26,616 bases of DNA from JAIOTH01 sp964639335 (lineage in GTDB: Bacteria > Patescibacteriota > Patescibacteriia > UBA1558 > S5-K13): NCBI GenBank assembly GCA_964639335.1, contig CAZXCJ010000015.1, positions 1 to 26,616 on the forward strand, written 5' to 3'. Position 1 is the first letter of the stretch. Every line of letters begins with the position of its first letter. A model generated the notes under the pieces. That model was not told the DNA's origin. It made no database searches and saw nothing but the letters and a program-made list of their open reading frames with translations. The translations under genes and the position numbers were made by a program. Of this stretch, positions 15,663 to 22,909 are shown piece by piece.

Positions 15663-15740
15663 CCTGCCTGCGCGTAGCTGAAGCTACGCTTCGGTCGCCG
15701 ACGTGCCAAAGCCACTTTGGCGACGGCACGCGAAGGCAGG
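15663..15740. repeat. GC-rich multi-hairpin element
   Basis: A 78-bp block of very high GC in AT-rich DNA. CCTGCCT (15663-15669) pairs with AGGCAGG (15734-15740) and encloses two hairpins: GCGTAGC-TGAA-GCTACGC (15672-15689), and CGTGCC (15702-15707) with GGCACG (15725-15730) over an AAA/TTT inner stem. It looks like a small mobile palindromic element. The rest of the gap 15741-15857 has only short AGCTAA/TAGCT-type simple repeats and no gene. Confidence 0.75.
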
Positions 15741-15857
15741 TAATAGAAAATCGAAAATTGAATGTCGTTATCAAATGTTAAAAGTCAAATATCAAAAATT
15801 GAGGTTATGAGCTAATTCCTAATTTCTAAAAGCTAATAGCTGATAGCTAACAGCTAA

Positions 15858-16184
15858 CTACCTACTATCCTTAAAAATAAAGTTAATAGTAGAAATTATT
15901 AAAGCAAATAAAAATGCCCACCAGAAATTTATGATTATTAAACCTGGCACTAAATACCCGACAATCATCATTATAAAGGCATTAATAAAAAAGGTGAAAA
16001 GTCCAAAAGTTATAATATTAACAGGGATGGAGAATAAAAGCAGTATGGGTTTTAAAAATGTATTTAATAAACCCAAAACTATGGCAGTGATTAAGGCCGT
16101 CCAGAAATTATTTACAGCTACTCCGGGTAAAATATAGGACAAGCCAAAAACACTTAAGCTAGTAATAATAAATTTTTTAAGCAT
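15858..16184 (-). CDS. Phage-holin-4-like/YvlD-type membrane protein, 108 aa
   Basis: A small protein of four hydrophobic helices. It matches the Phage_holin_4_2 (YvlD) family pattern: FLKPILLLFSIPVNIITFGLFTFFINA in the middle and GLIIINFWWAFLFALIISTINFIF at the end. Despite the family name, chromosomal members are not known to lyse cells; some Bacillus members link to envelope stress. ATG start without a Shine-Dalgarno. It is transcribed divergently from the SPFH gene, with about 140 bp between them. Confidence 0.85.
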   Translation of the reverse strand: MLKKFIITSLSVFGLSYILPGVAVNNFWTALITAIVLGLLNTFLKPILLLFSIPVNIITFGLFTFFINAFIMMIVGYLVPGLIIINFWWAFLFALIISTINFIFKDSR

Positions 16185-16321
16185 AAGTTTAAATTTAATG
16201 ATTATGGTTTTATTATAGCATTTTAACCCTGAGGGTTGCCAATTCTTGGGACCGGCCTTTTATTTTTCCCTATAGATGTTAAGATATAGAATAGACAGAT
16301 TATTAAATAAGTTTAATCTAA

Positions 16322-17389
16322 ATGGATGAAAAATTATTAAAAAAATTGCCTTTAATAATATTTGGAGTAATAATATTATCTTCTTTGTTTAAAAAAGGGT
16401 CAGGTGGATTTATATTTTTTATAATTTTTATAATAATTTTATTTTTAATATTAAAGAAAGGTAAGGTTCCATTTAATAAATTAAAAATGTTTGATAAATT
16501 TAATCAATTAAAAAATAAAACCATGAATGAAACAATAGATATGGATAAATTAAAATCCAAAACTGGCTATAAAAAATTATTTGGCGGAATTATTATTGCC
16601 ATTTTATTATTATGGCTTTTCTTTTCTTCCATAATAGTTGTTGATGCCGGGGAAACTGGCGTTTATTCTCTTTTTGGAAAAGTAAAAGACAATGAACTGC
16701 GCTCTGGTTTTCATTTAGTAATTCCATTGGCTAGAATTCACAAAATGAGTATTCGGACAGAGGAATATACTATGAGTATATTAACTGGAGAAGGTAAAAT
16801 AGCTAGAGATGACTCTATTGCATCCCTGACTAAAGAAGGGCTAAAGGTTGATTTAGACATTACAGTGCTTTATAAATTAAATGAAGAGCAGGCCTCTGAT
16901 ATTTATAGGACAGTTGGTTTACGATATGAGGATAAAATTATTCGTCCTTTAATTAGAAGTTCAATTAGGGGTGTAATTGCTCAGTATGAAGCCAAAGAAC
17001 TTTATTCTGAAAAGCGTGGCGAGGCAACTCAGGCAATTGCGGACAGTTTAAAGTTAGAGATTGAATCACGTGGCATCATTGTTGAAGATGTTCTTTTAAG
17101 AAATATTCAATTACCAGCTAATTTAGCTAATTCAATTCAGGAGAAATTACAAGCCGAACAAGAGGCCCAGAAATATGAATTTTTACTTCAAAGGGAAGAA
17201 AAAGAAAAAGAAAGAAAAATTATTGAAGCCGAAGGCCAGAAAGAATCCCAGAGAATCATTAATCAAAGCTTGACTCAGAATTATTTATATTATTTGTATA
17301 TTAAAGAATTAAAAGACAGAGCAGGAACTATTTATGTTCCAACAAGTCCTACAACAGGAATGCCGATGTTTAGAAATTTAGGGAATTAG
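16322..17389 (+). CDS. SPFH/Band 7 (prohibitin-like) membrane protein, 355 aa
   Basis: A stomatin/prohibitin-type scaffold that would form membrane microdomain assemblies, often around proteases. Membrane helices lie at about 9-22, 29-45 and 86-107; the usual prohibitin has one. The Band 7 domain (about 105-290) begins VVDAGETGVYSLFGKVKDNELRSGFH and includes KEGLKVDLDITVLYKL and SRGIIVEDVLLRNIQLP. A charged helix (QAEQEAQKYEFLLQREEKEK onward) probably forms a coiled coil. The C-terminus ends YIKELKDRAGTIYVPT, typical of prohibitins. ATG start, no Shine-Dalgarno. A terminator follows. Confidence 0.92.
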   Translation: MDEKLLKKLPLIIFGVIILSSLFKKGSGGFIFFIIFIIILFLILKKGKVPFNKLKMFDKFNQLKNKTMNETIDMDKLKSKTGYKKLFGGIIIAILLLWLFFSSIIVVDAGETGVYSLFGKVKDNELRSGFHLVIPLARIHKMSIRTEEYTMSILTGEGKIARDDSIASLTKEGLKVDLDITVLYKLNEEQASDIYRTVGLRYEDKIIRPLIRSSIRGVIAQYEAKELYSEKRGEATQAIADSLKLEIESRGIIVEDVLLRNIQLPANLANSIQEKLQAEQEAQKYEFLLQREEKEKERKIIEAEGQKESQRIINQSLTQNYLYYLYIKELKDRAGTIYVPTSPTTGMPMFRNLGN

Positions 17390-17435
17390 GTATAATAGGC
17401 GTATGTAATAGATTTATAGTAATTTAAATAAAACA

Positions 17436-17462
17436 AAAAATTCGGTTTTAGCCGGATTTTTT
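17436..17462 (+). terminator. Intrinsic terminator after the SPFH gene
   Basis: AATTCGG pairs with CCGGATT (one T.G pair) around TTTTAG and is followed by T4-6. Confidence 0.85.
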
Positions 17463-17490
17463 GCTGTTTAAATAATATTGTTTGCGCCTC

Positions 17491-17519
17491 TTTACAAAAT
17501 AATAAAAATGGTTTATATT
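17491..17519 (+). promoter_or_regulatory. Promoter for the 145-aa orphan
   Basis: TTTACA (17491-17496), a 17-bp spacer and TATATT (17514-17519), about 40 bp upstream of the AAGGAGG-GTG start. Confidence 0.65.
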
Positions 17520-17562
17520 GGTATCAAATAAAAGATTTAAAAAATAAATCAAGGAGGCCAAT

Positions 17563-18000
17563 GTGGCTAAAAATTTCTGTATAAAGGTACTAAGGCATGG
17601 GGATAAATATTTTATTCGCTGTGAAACTTTTTTATTAAAAGGGGGAGGACATATTTATTTCCCCTTGAGTGACAACCTCGAGGATTTAGATGAACTGCCT
17701 AGATTGGCAGAAGGATTTGTTAATTTGGATTTTTTTGTTATTAAGGTCAACGAACAAAGTGAGGAATTATGTAAGTTACATCTACACGAAACCAAATTTT
17801 TTGAATTTGAACATGATGACATAAAAAAAATCTATTTAAAAACACCATCTCCAATTGTTGCTTTAAAGGGAGGCACGGGACACTGCTTGTCTCTGAAGGG
17901 TTTTAATGCTCTTGATATAAAGACTGGAGAATTTCATTTCCCATTTGATTTTTCTCTTGTCCATCCAGCGAAAGTAAGCTGGAAAGAGCAAGAAAAATAG
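17563..18000 (+). CDS. Hypothetical protein with strong translation signal, 145 aa
   Basis: I do not recognise this protein. It is soluble, mixed alpha/beta, with three Cys residues (one in GTGHCLSLKG) and several aromatic-rich strands (FFVIKV, KFFEFEHDD, GEFHFPFDF). Its start is GTG at 17563, chosen because a full AAGGAGG lies 5 nt upstream. An ATG two bases earlier (17561) is in another frame and reads only seven codons before TAA. It has its own promoter and terminator, so it is monocistronic. Its well-formed expression signals contrast with most genes nearby. Confidence 0.78.
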   Translation: MAKNFCIKVLRHGDKYFIRCETFLLKGGGHIYFPLSDNLEDLDELPRLAEGFVNLDFFVIKVNEQSEELCKLHLHETKFFEFEHDDIKKIYLKTPSPIVALKGGTGHCLSLKGFNALDIKTGEFHFPFDFSLVHPAKVSWKEQEK

Positions 18001-18014
18001 AATTTTATAAACAT

Positions 18015-18043
18015 AAGCCCCTTATTTATTTGAGGGGTTTTTT
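18015..18043 (+). terminator. Intrinsic terminator after the 145-aa orphan
   Basis: GCCCCT (18017-18022) pairs with AGGGGT-type sequence (18033-18038), followed by six T. Confidence 0.85.
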
Positions 18044-18066
18044 ATAGATAGATGGGGCGCTTACTC

Positions 18067-18095
18067 TTGATTTTTATAATAAAAGCTAGTATACT
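18067..18095 (+). promoter_or_regulatory. Sigma70-type promoter for the tRNA-Glu transcript
   Basis: TTGATT (18067-18072), a 17-bp spacer and TATACT (18090-18095). Transcription would start near 18102, about 150 nt before tRNA-Glu. Confidence 0.75.
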
Positions 18096-18101
18096 ATTAT
18101 T

Positions 18102-18212
18102 ACTTTGTTGCTATTGTCTAGCCCTCTTTGTTTGCCTAGCTGTTGAAGCTGGTGTCGGTGCGAGTTGAGGCAAGTGGCTGGGACATTAGGTTTTATTCAT
18201 CCCTGCCACCAA
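18102..18212 (+). ncRNA. Folded leader RNA with a tRNA-Glu-like segment
   Basis: From the promoter to the tRNA there is a GC-richer folded stretch. TTGCCT (18132-18137) pairs with AGGCAA (18168-18173), enclosing AGCT-GTTGA-AGCT. GTGGC (18174-18178) pairs with GCCAC (18205-18209) with an inner GGGA/TCCC. Alternatively AGCC (18120-18123) pairs with GGCT (18176-18179). Within it GGGACATTAGGTTTTATTCATCC resembles the D-stem to anticodon arm of the tRNA-Glu that follows. The segment also ends in GCCACCA. It may be a decayed tRNA-Glu copy, a processed leader or a distinct small RNA. Confidence 0.4.
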
Positions 18213-18249
18213 AAAATTAATTAATTTAAATTTTTTATATTAGCACCAA

Positions 18250-18324
18250 GCCGCCTTCGTCTAGTGGTTAGGACATCAGGTTTTCATCCTGGAAACAGGG
18301 GTTCGATTCCCCTAGGCGGTACCA
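18250..18324 (+). tRNA. gltT: tRNA-Glu (UUC)
   Basis: A complete cloverleaf: acceptor GCCGCCT/AGGCGGT (first pair G.U), D arm with TAGTGGTTAGGA, and anticodon stem TCAGG/CCTGG (one T.G pair) with loop TTTTCAT, giving anticodon TTC. The T arm is AGGGG/CCCCT with loop TTCGATT. Discriminator A and CCA are encoded. It decodes GAA/GAG. Confidence 0.95.
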
Positions 18325-18385
18325 AATATAATTGTTAATAGATTAATAGGTTAATTGTTTAATTTTTTTGGTGCGGGGCAGGCCG

Positions 18386-18440
18386 GGAAACAGGGGTTCG
18401 ATTTTTATCTGACAAAATCGAAGATGTAGTCAGACCCTGG
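18386..18440 (+). ncRNA. T-arm copy of tRNA-Glu fused to an H-type pseudoknot
   Basis: GGAAACAGGGGTTCGATT (18386-18403) is identical to 18291-18308 in tRNA-Glu. From there the sequence departs. TCGATTTT (18398-18405) pairs with AAAATCGA (18414-18421). The loop part TCTGAC (18408-18413) pairs with GTCAGA (18429-18434). CAGGG (18391-18395) pairs with CCCTG (18435-18439) around everything. Stem and loop lengths (8 bp, 2 nt, 6 bp, 0 nt, 7 nt) fit a classical H-type pseudoknot. Confidence 0.6.
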
Positions 18441-18507
18441 TACCATCGAGCCAAGCTTGATACCATTTAGTTGGTAGTTCGTAGATTTTAGTAAGTATTT
18501 TTTAAAC

Positions 18508-18513
18508 TATAAT
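18508..18513 (+). promoter_or_regulatory. Possible -10 box for rpsO
   Basis: A consensus TATAAT lies 100 bp before rpsO, with no convincing -35 at 16-18 bp. It would place the start of a short rpsO transcript near 18520, just before the leader structure. Confidence 0.35.
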
Positions 18514-18522
18514 TTATAAAAT

Positions 18523-18596
18523 TACCAATTAAAATTAATAAATAATCGTCTACTCGGTTATATTGACGTCTAACTTAATATAACTTGGTATACGAG
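18523..18596 (+). promoter_or_regulatory. Structured rpsO leader (candidate S15 autoregulatory site)
   Basis: GTTATATT (18557-18564) pairs with AATATAAC (18577-18584). CTCG (18553-18556) pairs with CGAG (18593-18596), leaving a bulged TTGGTATA. The bulge's TTGGTA (18585-18590) is complementary to TACCAA at 18523-18528, so two folds compete. Ribosomal protein S15 represses its own mRNA through leader folds of differing types in many bacteria; the regulatory role here is inferred from position and pairing. Confidence 0.5.
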
Positions 18597-18612
18597 AAAA
18601 AGGACTAATTTT

Positions 18613-18996
18613 ATGTTAGACAAAAAGAAAAAGGAAGAAATCATCAAAAATTTTAAAATTCATAAAAATGACACTGGATCATCAGAGGTTCAGGTTGCCA
18701 TTTTAACTGAGGAAATTAAAGAATTAACTAAGCATTTAAAACTCCACAAAAAGGATTTTTCTTCTCGGAGAGGTTTGGTTAAAAAATTAAATCAAAGAAG
18801 AAAATTATTAAGATTTTTAGAACAAGACAATAATATTTCTTTTGAAAAGTTGATTAAAAAATTAAATATTAAGATAGCTAAAACTGTTGATATGGCCTTA
18901 GAGAGCCAGACAAAGGTTCGAAGAGATGTTCAAAAGGAAATAGAAAAGGATGGTAAAAAAACAGCGAAGGAGATAGTGAAAAAAAAGAAAAAATAA
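18613..18996 (+). CDS. rpsO: 30S ribosomal protein S15 with C-terminal extension
   Basis: A primary 16S rRNA-binding protein of the small subunit. Residues 1-88 are standard S15: KNDTGSSEVQVAILTEEIKELTKHL (about 18-42), then HKKDFSSRRGLVKKLNQRRKLLRFL (45-69). Normal bacterial S15 ends near residue 89. Here 38 further residues follow (TVDMALESQTKVRRDVQKEI... ending in KKKKK), a charged helical tail. ATG start, with AAAGGA about 7-11 nt upstream as a modest Shine-Dalgarno. It is followed after 18 bp by pnp in the classical rpsO-pnp order. Confidence 0.96.
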   Translation: MLDKKKKEEIIKNFKIHKNDTGSSEVQVAILTEEIKELTKHLKLHKKDFSSRRGLVKKLNQRRKLLRFLEQDNNISFEKLIKKLNIKIAKTVDMALESQTKVRRDVQKEIEKDGKKTAKEIVKKKKK

Positions 18997-19014
18997 TTAA
19001 TTATAAAATTTATT

Positions 19015-21225
19015 ATGTACGATAAAAAAGAATATAAAATAGAATTTGCGGGCAAAGAACTTAAAGTAGAAATAGGCAAATATGCCCCTCAGGCCACGGG
19101 TTCATGTTTAGTTAGATATGAAGGAACTTCTGTCTTGGCTACAGTAGTAAAGGGTGGTGAAAGAGAGGGTGTTGATTATTTTCCTTTAATGGTTGACTAT
19201 GATGAAAAATTATATGCCGCTGGTAAAATCAAAGGATCTCGTTGGATTAAAAGAGAAGGTCGCCCTACTGATGAAGCAGTTTTAACTGCTCGGGTTATTG
19301 ATCGTTCTATTAGACCATTATTTAATGACGTTTGCCGAAAAGATATTCAGGTTGTAGCGACTGTTTTAGAATATGATGGAGAAAATGACCCAACTTTTGT
19401 GGCTTTAATGGGAGCTTCTATTGCTTTGTCTATTTCACCTATTGAATGGAGGGGACCAGCCGTTGGATTTTATGTTGGTCAGGTAAATGGAGAATTGGTT
19501 TTAAATCCAACGACTACAGCTAAGGCCAAAAGTGATTTTGAAATTTTTGTAACCGGCACTCCTCATGGAATTGATATGTTAGAAGCGAGATGTAAGGAAT
19601 CTAAAAATGATGAAATTATGCAAGCCATAGAATTTGCCGATAAGCATATTAAGAAACTTATTAAATTTGTAAATACCATCCAAGAGGAAGTTGGTATTGA
19701 AAAAATTATAGCTGAACAAGAATTATCAGCAGACGAAAAGAAAGAACGAGAATTAATTGATAAAAAGATTGAAGAATTTTTTAAAGATATTGATGTTAAA
19801 GAAATTTTTACAGCTGACAAAATTAAAACAGAAGAGAATATTAGGGGCTTGAATGAAAAATTAAATGAAGTTTTAAAGGAAGACAATGAGGTTTCTAAAG
19901 AATTAAGATCTTACGGCCTTAGAATTTTAGATGAGAAATTAACTCAAAAGGCTCGTGCTATGATTTTGAAGGACAAGCATCGGCCAGATGGCAGAAAAAT
20001 AGATGAGGTTAGAACCATTGAATGCGAGGTGGGTTTATTTAATAGAACTCATGGTAGTGGTTTTTTTCAAAGAGGACTAACTCATGTACTTTCTATTGTT
20101 ACTTTGGGCTCCCCAGGTGAAGAACAATTTTTAGATGGTATGGAAATAGAAGGTAAAAAAAGATATATGCATCATTATAATTTTCCTGGATTTTCAGTAG
20201 GAGATGCTTTTATGAGAAGAGGCACTTCGCGTAGAGAAATAGGCCATGGCGCTTTAGCTGAAAATGCCATTATTCCTGTTTTGCCGGACAAAGAGGACTT
20301 TCCTTATACTATTAGAGTTGTTTCAGAGGTTTTATCTTCTAATGGTTCGTCTTCTCAGGCCTCTACTTGTGGTTCTTCTTTGGCCTTAATGCACGCCGGG
20401 GTTCCAATTAAAAAATCAGTAGCTGGAATTGCCATGGGCTTGATTACTAGCGCAGATCAAAAGGAACATGTTATTCTAACAGATATTCAGGGGGTAGAAG
20501 ATCATAGTGGAGATATGGATTTTAAGGTTGCTGGCACAGAAGACGGCATTACCGCTATTCAATTAGATATAAAATTAGACGGTATTGGTTTAGATATTTG
20601 TCGAGAAACATTAGGGCGAGCCGAAAAAGCCAGATTAGAAATTTTAGAAATTATGAAAAAAGTTATTGCTGAGCCAAATAAAGAATTATCTCCTTATGCA
20701 CCAAGAATTATTACTATGAAGATTGATCCCGAAGATATTAGATTAGTTATTGGCCCGGGCGGCAAGACCATTAATCAAATGATTGATGATTATGATGTTC
20801 AAATAGATTTAGAAGATGATGGAACGGTTTTTATTACATCAACAAATGAAGAGGGAGCCAAAAAGGCCGTAGAACATATTAAGAATTTAACTAAAAAAGT
20901 TCAAGTTGGTGAAATCTATGAAGGCAAGGTAACTAAGATTGTTACTTCTCAGTCCGGCGGAGAGGTCGGGGCCATTGTGGAATTTTTACCGGGCAAAGAC
21001 GGCATGGTTCATATTTCCGAATTTAAATATGAAAGAATTGATAAAGTTTCGGACATAATTAAAGTAGGAGATACTCTAAAAGTTAAAGTTATGGAAGTTG
21101 ATGAAGAAAGGGGCAGAATTGGACTTTCAGTAAAAGCCCTATTATCAAAGCCAGAGGGTTGGCAAGATCGTCCACCTAGAACTTCTAGACCTAATAATTT
21201 TAATCGAGGACCAAGAAGATATTAA
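19015..21225 (+). CDS. pnp: Polyribonucleotide nucleotidyltransferase (PNPase)
   Basis: A 3'-5' phosphorolytic exoribonuclease for mRNA decay and RNA quality control, acting as a ring-shaped trimer. At 736 aa it is of normal length. Two RNase PH-like domains flank a helical linker. The second carries NGSSSQASTCGSSLALMHAGVP (about 443-463, phosphate-binding serines) and DFKVAGTEDGITAIQLD (about 501-518, catalytic Asp). A KH domain begins at about 569 (IGPGGKTINQM). An S1 domain spans about 628-705 (YEGKVTKIV, DGMVHISEF, RIGLSVKAL). The tail is Arg/Pro-rich (RPPRTSRPNNFNRGPRRY). ATG start, no Shine-Dalgarno. Confidence 0.97.
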   Translation: MYDKKEYKIEFAGKELKVEIGKYAPQATGSCLVRYEGTSVLATVVKGGEREGVDYFPLMVDYDEKLYAAGKIKGSRWIKREGRPTDEAVLTARVIDRSIRPLFNDVCRKDIQVVATVLEYDGENDPTFVALMGASIALSISPIEWRGPAVGFYVGQVNGELVLNPTTTAKAKSDFEIFVTGTPHGIDMLEARCKESKNDEIMQAIEFADKHIKKLIKFVNTIQEEVGIEKIIAEQELSADEKKERELIDKKIEEFFKDIDVKEIFTADKIKTEENIRGLNEKLNEVLKEDNEVSKELRSYGLRILDEKLTQKARAMILKDKHRPDGRKIDEVRTIECEVGLFNRTHGSGFFQRGLTHVLSIVTLGSPGEEQFLDGMEIEGKKRYMHHYNFPGFSVGDAFMRRGTSRREIGHGALAENAIIPVLPDKEDFPYTIRVVSEVLSSNGSSSQASTCGSSLALMHAGVPIKKSVAGIAMGLITSADQKEHVILTDIQGVEDHSGDMDFKVAGTEDGITAIQLDIKLDGIGLDICRETLGRAEKARLEILEIMKKVIAEPNKELSPYAPRIITMKIDPEDIRLVIGPGGKTINQMIDDYDVQIDLEDDGTVFITSTNEEGAKKAVEHIKNLTKKVQVGEIYEGKVTKIVTSQSGGEVGAIVEFLPGKDGMVHISEFKYERIDKVSDIIKVGDTLKVKVMEVDEERGRIGLSVKALLSKPEGWQDRPPRTSRPNNFNRGPRRY

Positions 21226-21234
21226 TTAGGTTTT

Positions 21235-22773
21235 ATGAATTTTAATCCAGAGTTTCATTGGCAAGCCGCCAAAAAGCATATTTTAAAGAAAAGAATATTT
21301 TTTATTGTTTTAGGATTGATACTAGCCCTATCAGTCCTTTTTATTTTTCAAAGATATTATTTTGTGTCCGGTCGGAGTATTGATTTAGACCAATTAATTC
21401 CTGAAGATTCTAAGGTTGTTTTTAATTTTTATACACCTTATTTATTAGGAGAACAAATAGGCTTATCAACAGAAGATTCCAGGTTTATTTTAAAGGATTA
21501 TTTTGGTGGAGATGTGGCTAAATCAGATTTATTTTTTAAAAATATTGAAAAAAATATTTACTGGATTGAAGATTCTATAAATGCCCAATCCTTTTTATTT
21601 AAAACTAATAATATAGAGAATATAGAATATTTATTTTCTTTTTTTGAGGAGCAGGAAATTTTTAAAGAAAACGGAAAGTCAATTTATGAATTGAATGTTG
21701 ATTTTCCAGAAAATAAATTATTAAATTCTCAAGAAAATAAAGTTTATTTAGCTTATTTAAATAAATATATATTTTGTATTAGCAATGATTTAGATTTGAC
21801 AAATAAAATCGTTGATAAATATAAAGAGGCATCTAAAATAGGATATTTAAAATCAGTTAGAAATGAATTGAGTGATTATTTTAAAGAAACTTCGCCTTTA
21901 AAGTTAGAAATTAGGAATTATGAAGATATCCAAAATAGTCAGAGCTGGATAAAAAATTTATCTTGGACAGTAGAGAATTTAGAAAATAAATCCTTAACTT
22001 TAAAATTAAAAACATTTTGGGATAAATTGAAAATTTTAGTTTATAATTCAAATGAGTATTTTCCTAATTTTAATATTGACAGAGAAATTAATGAAACCTG
22101 GGGAGATTTTTTAATTTATTATAATAATAGAGGAATATATGATAGATCAAAGCCATATCTTTCTGATAATATAGATTATTATTTATTAAATAATATAGAA
22201 GAACTTTATAATATTGATTTTGAACAAGAATTGTCAGAAATAGATCGGGCCTACAGTTTTTTACTTTATCCAGATTCTAAGTTTTTGTTAATTAGTGAAG
22301 ATTCAGAAAAATTAACTTCTTTTTATAAAAAAATTCTAGCCCATCTTGAACCCCAGACCAGAAAAATGATATTGCCAGACAATACTGAAGTTCAAGAATA
22401 CTATATGGATCCAGATTTGGTTCAACTAAAAGAAAAAGAAGATTTTGGAATGACTTGGTATTATGGTAATTTTTCCCAAATTTCAGAGTTTTATCTTTTA
22501 AAATTAGATCATCAATATATATTGTCCAATTTTAGAGAAAAAGTTTTAGAAATAAGTCAAAAAAAAGATAAATTTAATACTCTCATTGATTTAATGGACA
22601 AAAATTCTGTTCAAGAATTACTAACATTAAATCTTAAAGACATTGAGAACAAAGAGGACTATTTTAAATTAAGTACTTTATTTTCCGCTTATAATAGGTT
22701 AAATTTTGTTAATTTTAGCGAAATCAAAGGCGAAACGTCTCAAATTAAGTTGTTTTTTGAACTTATCCACTAA
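21235..22773 (+). CDS. Membrane-anchored hypothetical protein (DUF3352-like), 512 aa
   Basis: One signal-anchor helix (about 20-43) precedes a long extracytoplasmic region rich in Asn, Lys, Tyr and Phe. The opening SIDLDQLIPEDSKVVFNFYTPY resembles the start of DUF3352-type proteins, where a phrase like 'LIPEDS' is followed by a strand. That link is tentative and the function is unknown. There are no Cys pairs or catalytic motifs I recognise. The ATG is 9 bp past the pnp stop, so it is probably the third gene of the rpsO-pnp transcript. Confidence 0.65.
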   Translation: MNFNPEFHWQAAKKHILKKRIFFIVLGLILALSVLFIFQRYYFVSGRSIDLDQLIPEDSKVVFNFYTPYLLGEQIGLSTEDSRFILKDYFGGDVAKSDLFFKNIEKNIYWIEDSINAQSFLFKTNNIENIEYLFSFFEEQEIFKENGKSIYELNVDFPENKLLNSQENKVYLAYLNKYIFCISNDLDLTNKIVDKYKEASKIGYLKSVRNELSDYFKETSPLKLEIRNYEDIQNSQSWIKNLSWTVENLENKSLTLKLKTFWDKLKILVYNSNEYFPNFNIDREINETWGDFLIYYNNRGIYDRSKPYLSDNIDYYLLNNIEELYNIDFEQELSEIDRAYSFLLYPDSKFLLISEDSEKLTSFYKKILAHLEPQTRKMILPDNTEVQEYYMDPDLVQLKEKEDFGMTWYYGNFSQISEFYLLKLDHQYILSNFREKVLEISQKKDKFNTLIDLMDKNSVQELLTLNLKDIENKEDYFKLSTLFSAYNRLNFVNFSEIKGETSQIKLFFELIH

Positions 22774-22845
22774 TTTGTGGATAACTATTTAGATTTATTA
22801 GACCATTAAAACAGATATTTTTCAAATATTTTTTTATTTTTAAAT

Positions 22846-22867
22846 TTTTGGCTTATTTAAGCCAAAA
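22846..22867. other. 10-bp hairpin after the pnp operon
   Basis: TTTTGGCTTA-TT-TAAGCCAAAA. The plus-strand side lacks a T-run, so it may stabilise the mRNA end or be a weak terminator. It lies 8 bp before a strong promoter. Confidence 0.5.
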
Positions 22868-22874
22868 GACGACA

Positions 22875-22903
22875 TTGACTTTATTGTCTAGACATGATAT
22901 ACT
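22875..22903 (+). promoter_or_regulatory. Very strong extended -10 promoter
   Basis: TTGACT (22875-22880), a 17-bp spacer and TATACT (22898-22903), preceded by an extended -10 TGA (22895-22897). This is the best promoter in the window. The first protein start downstream is about 710 bp away, which points to a non-coding transcript. Confidence 0.85.
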
Positions 22904-22909
22904 TATATT

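Noticed and set aside
18362..18480. tmRNA or a second tRNA gene
   Set aside because: Only the T-arm piece matches tRNA-Glu. No acceptor or anticodon arm pairs with it, and there is no tag reading frame.
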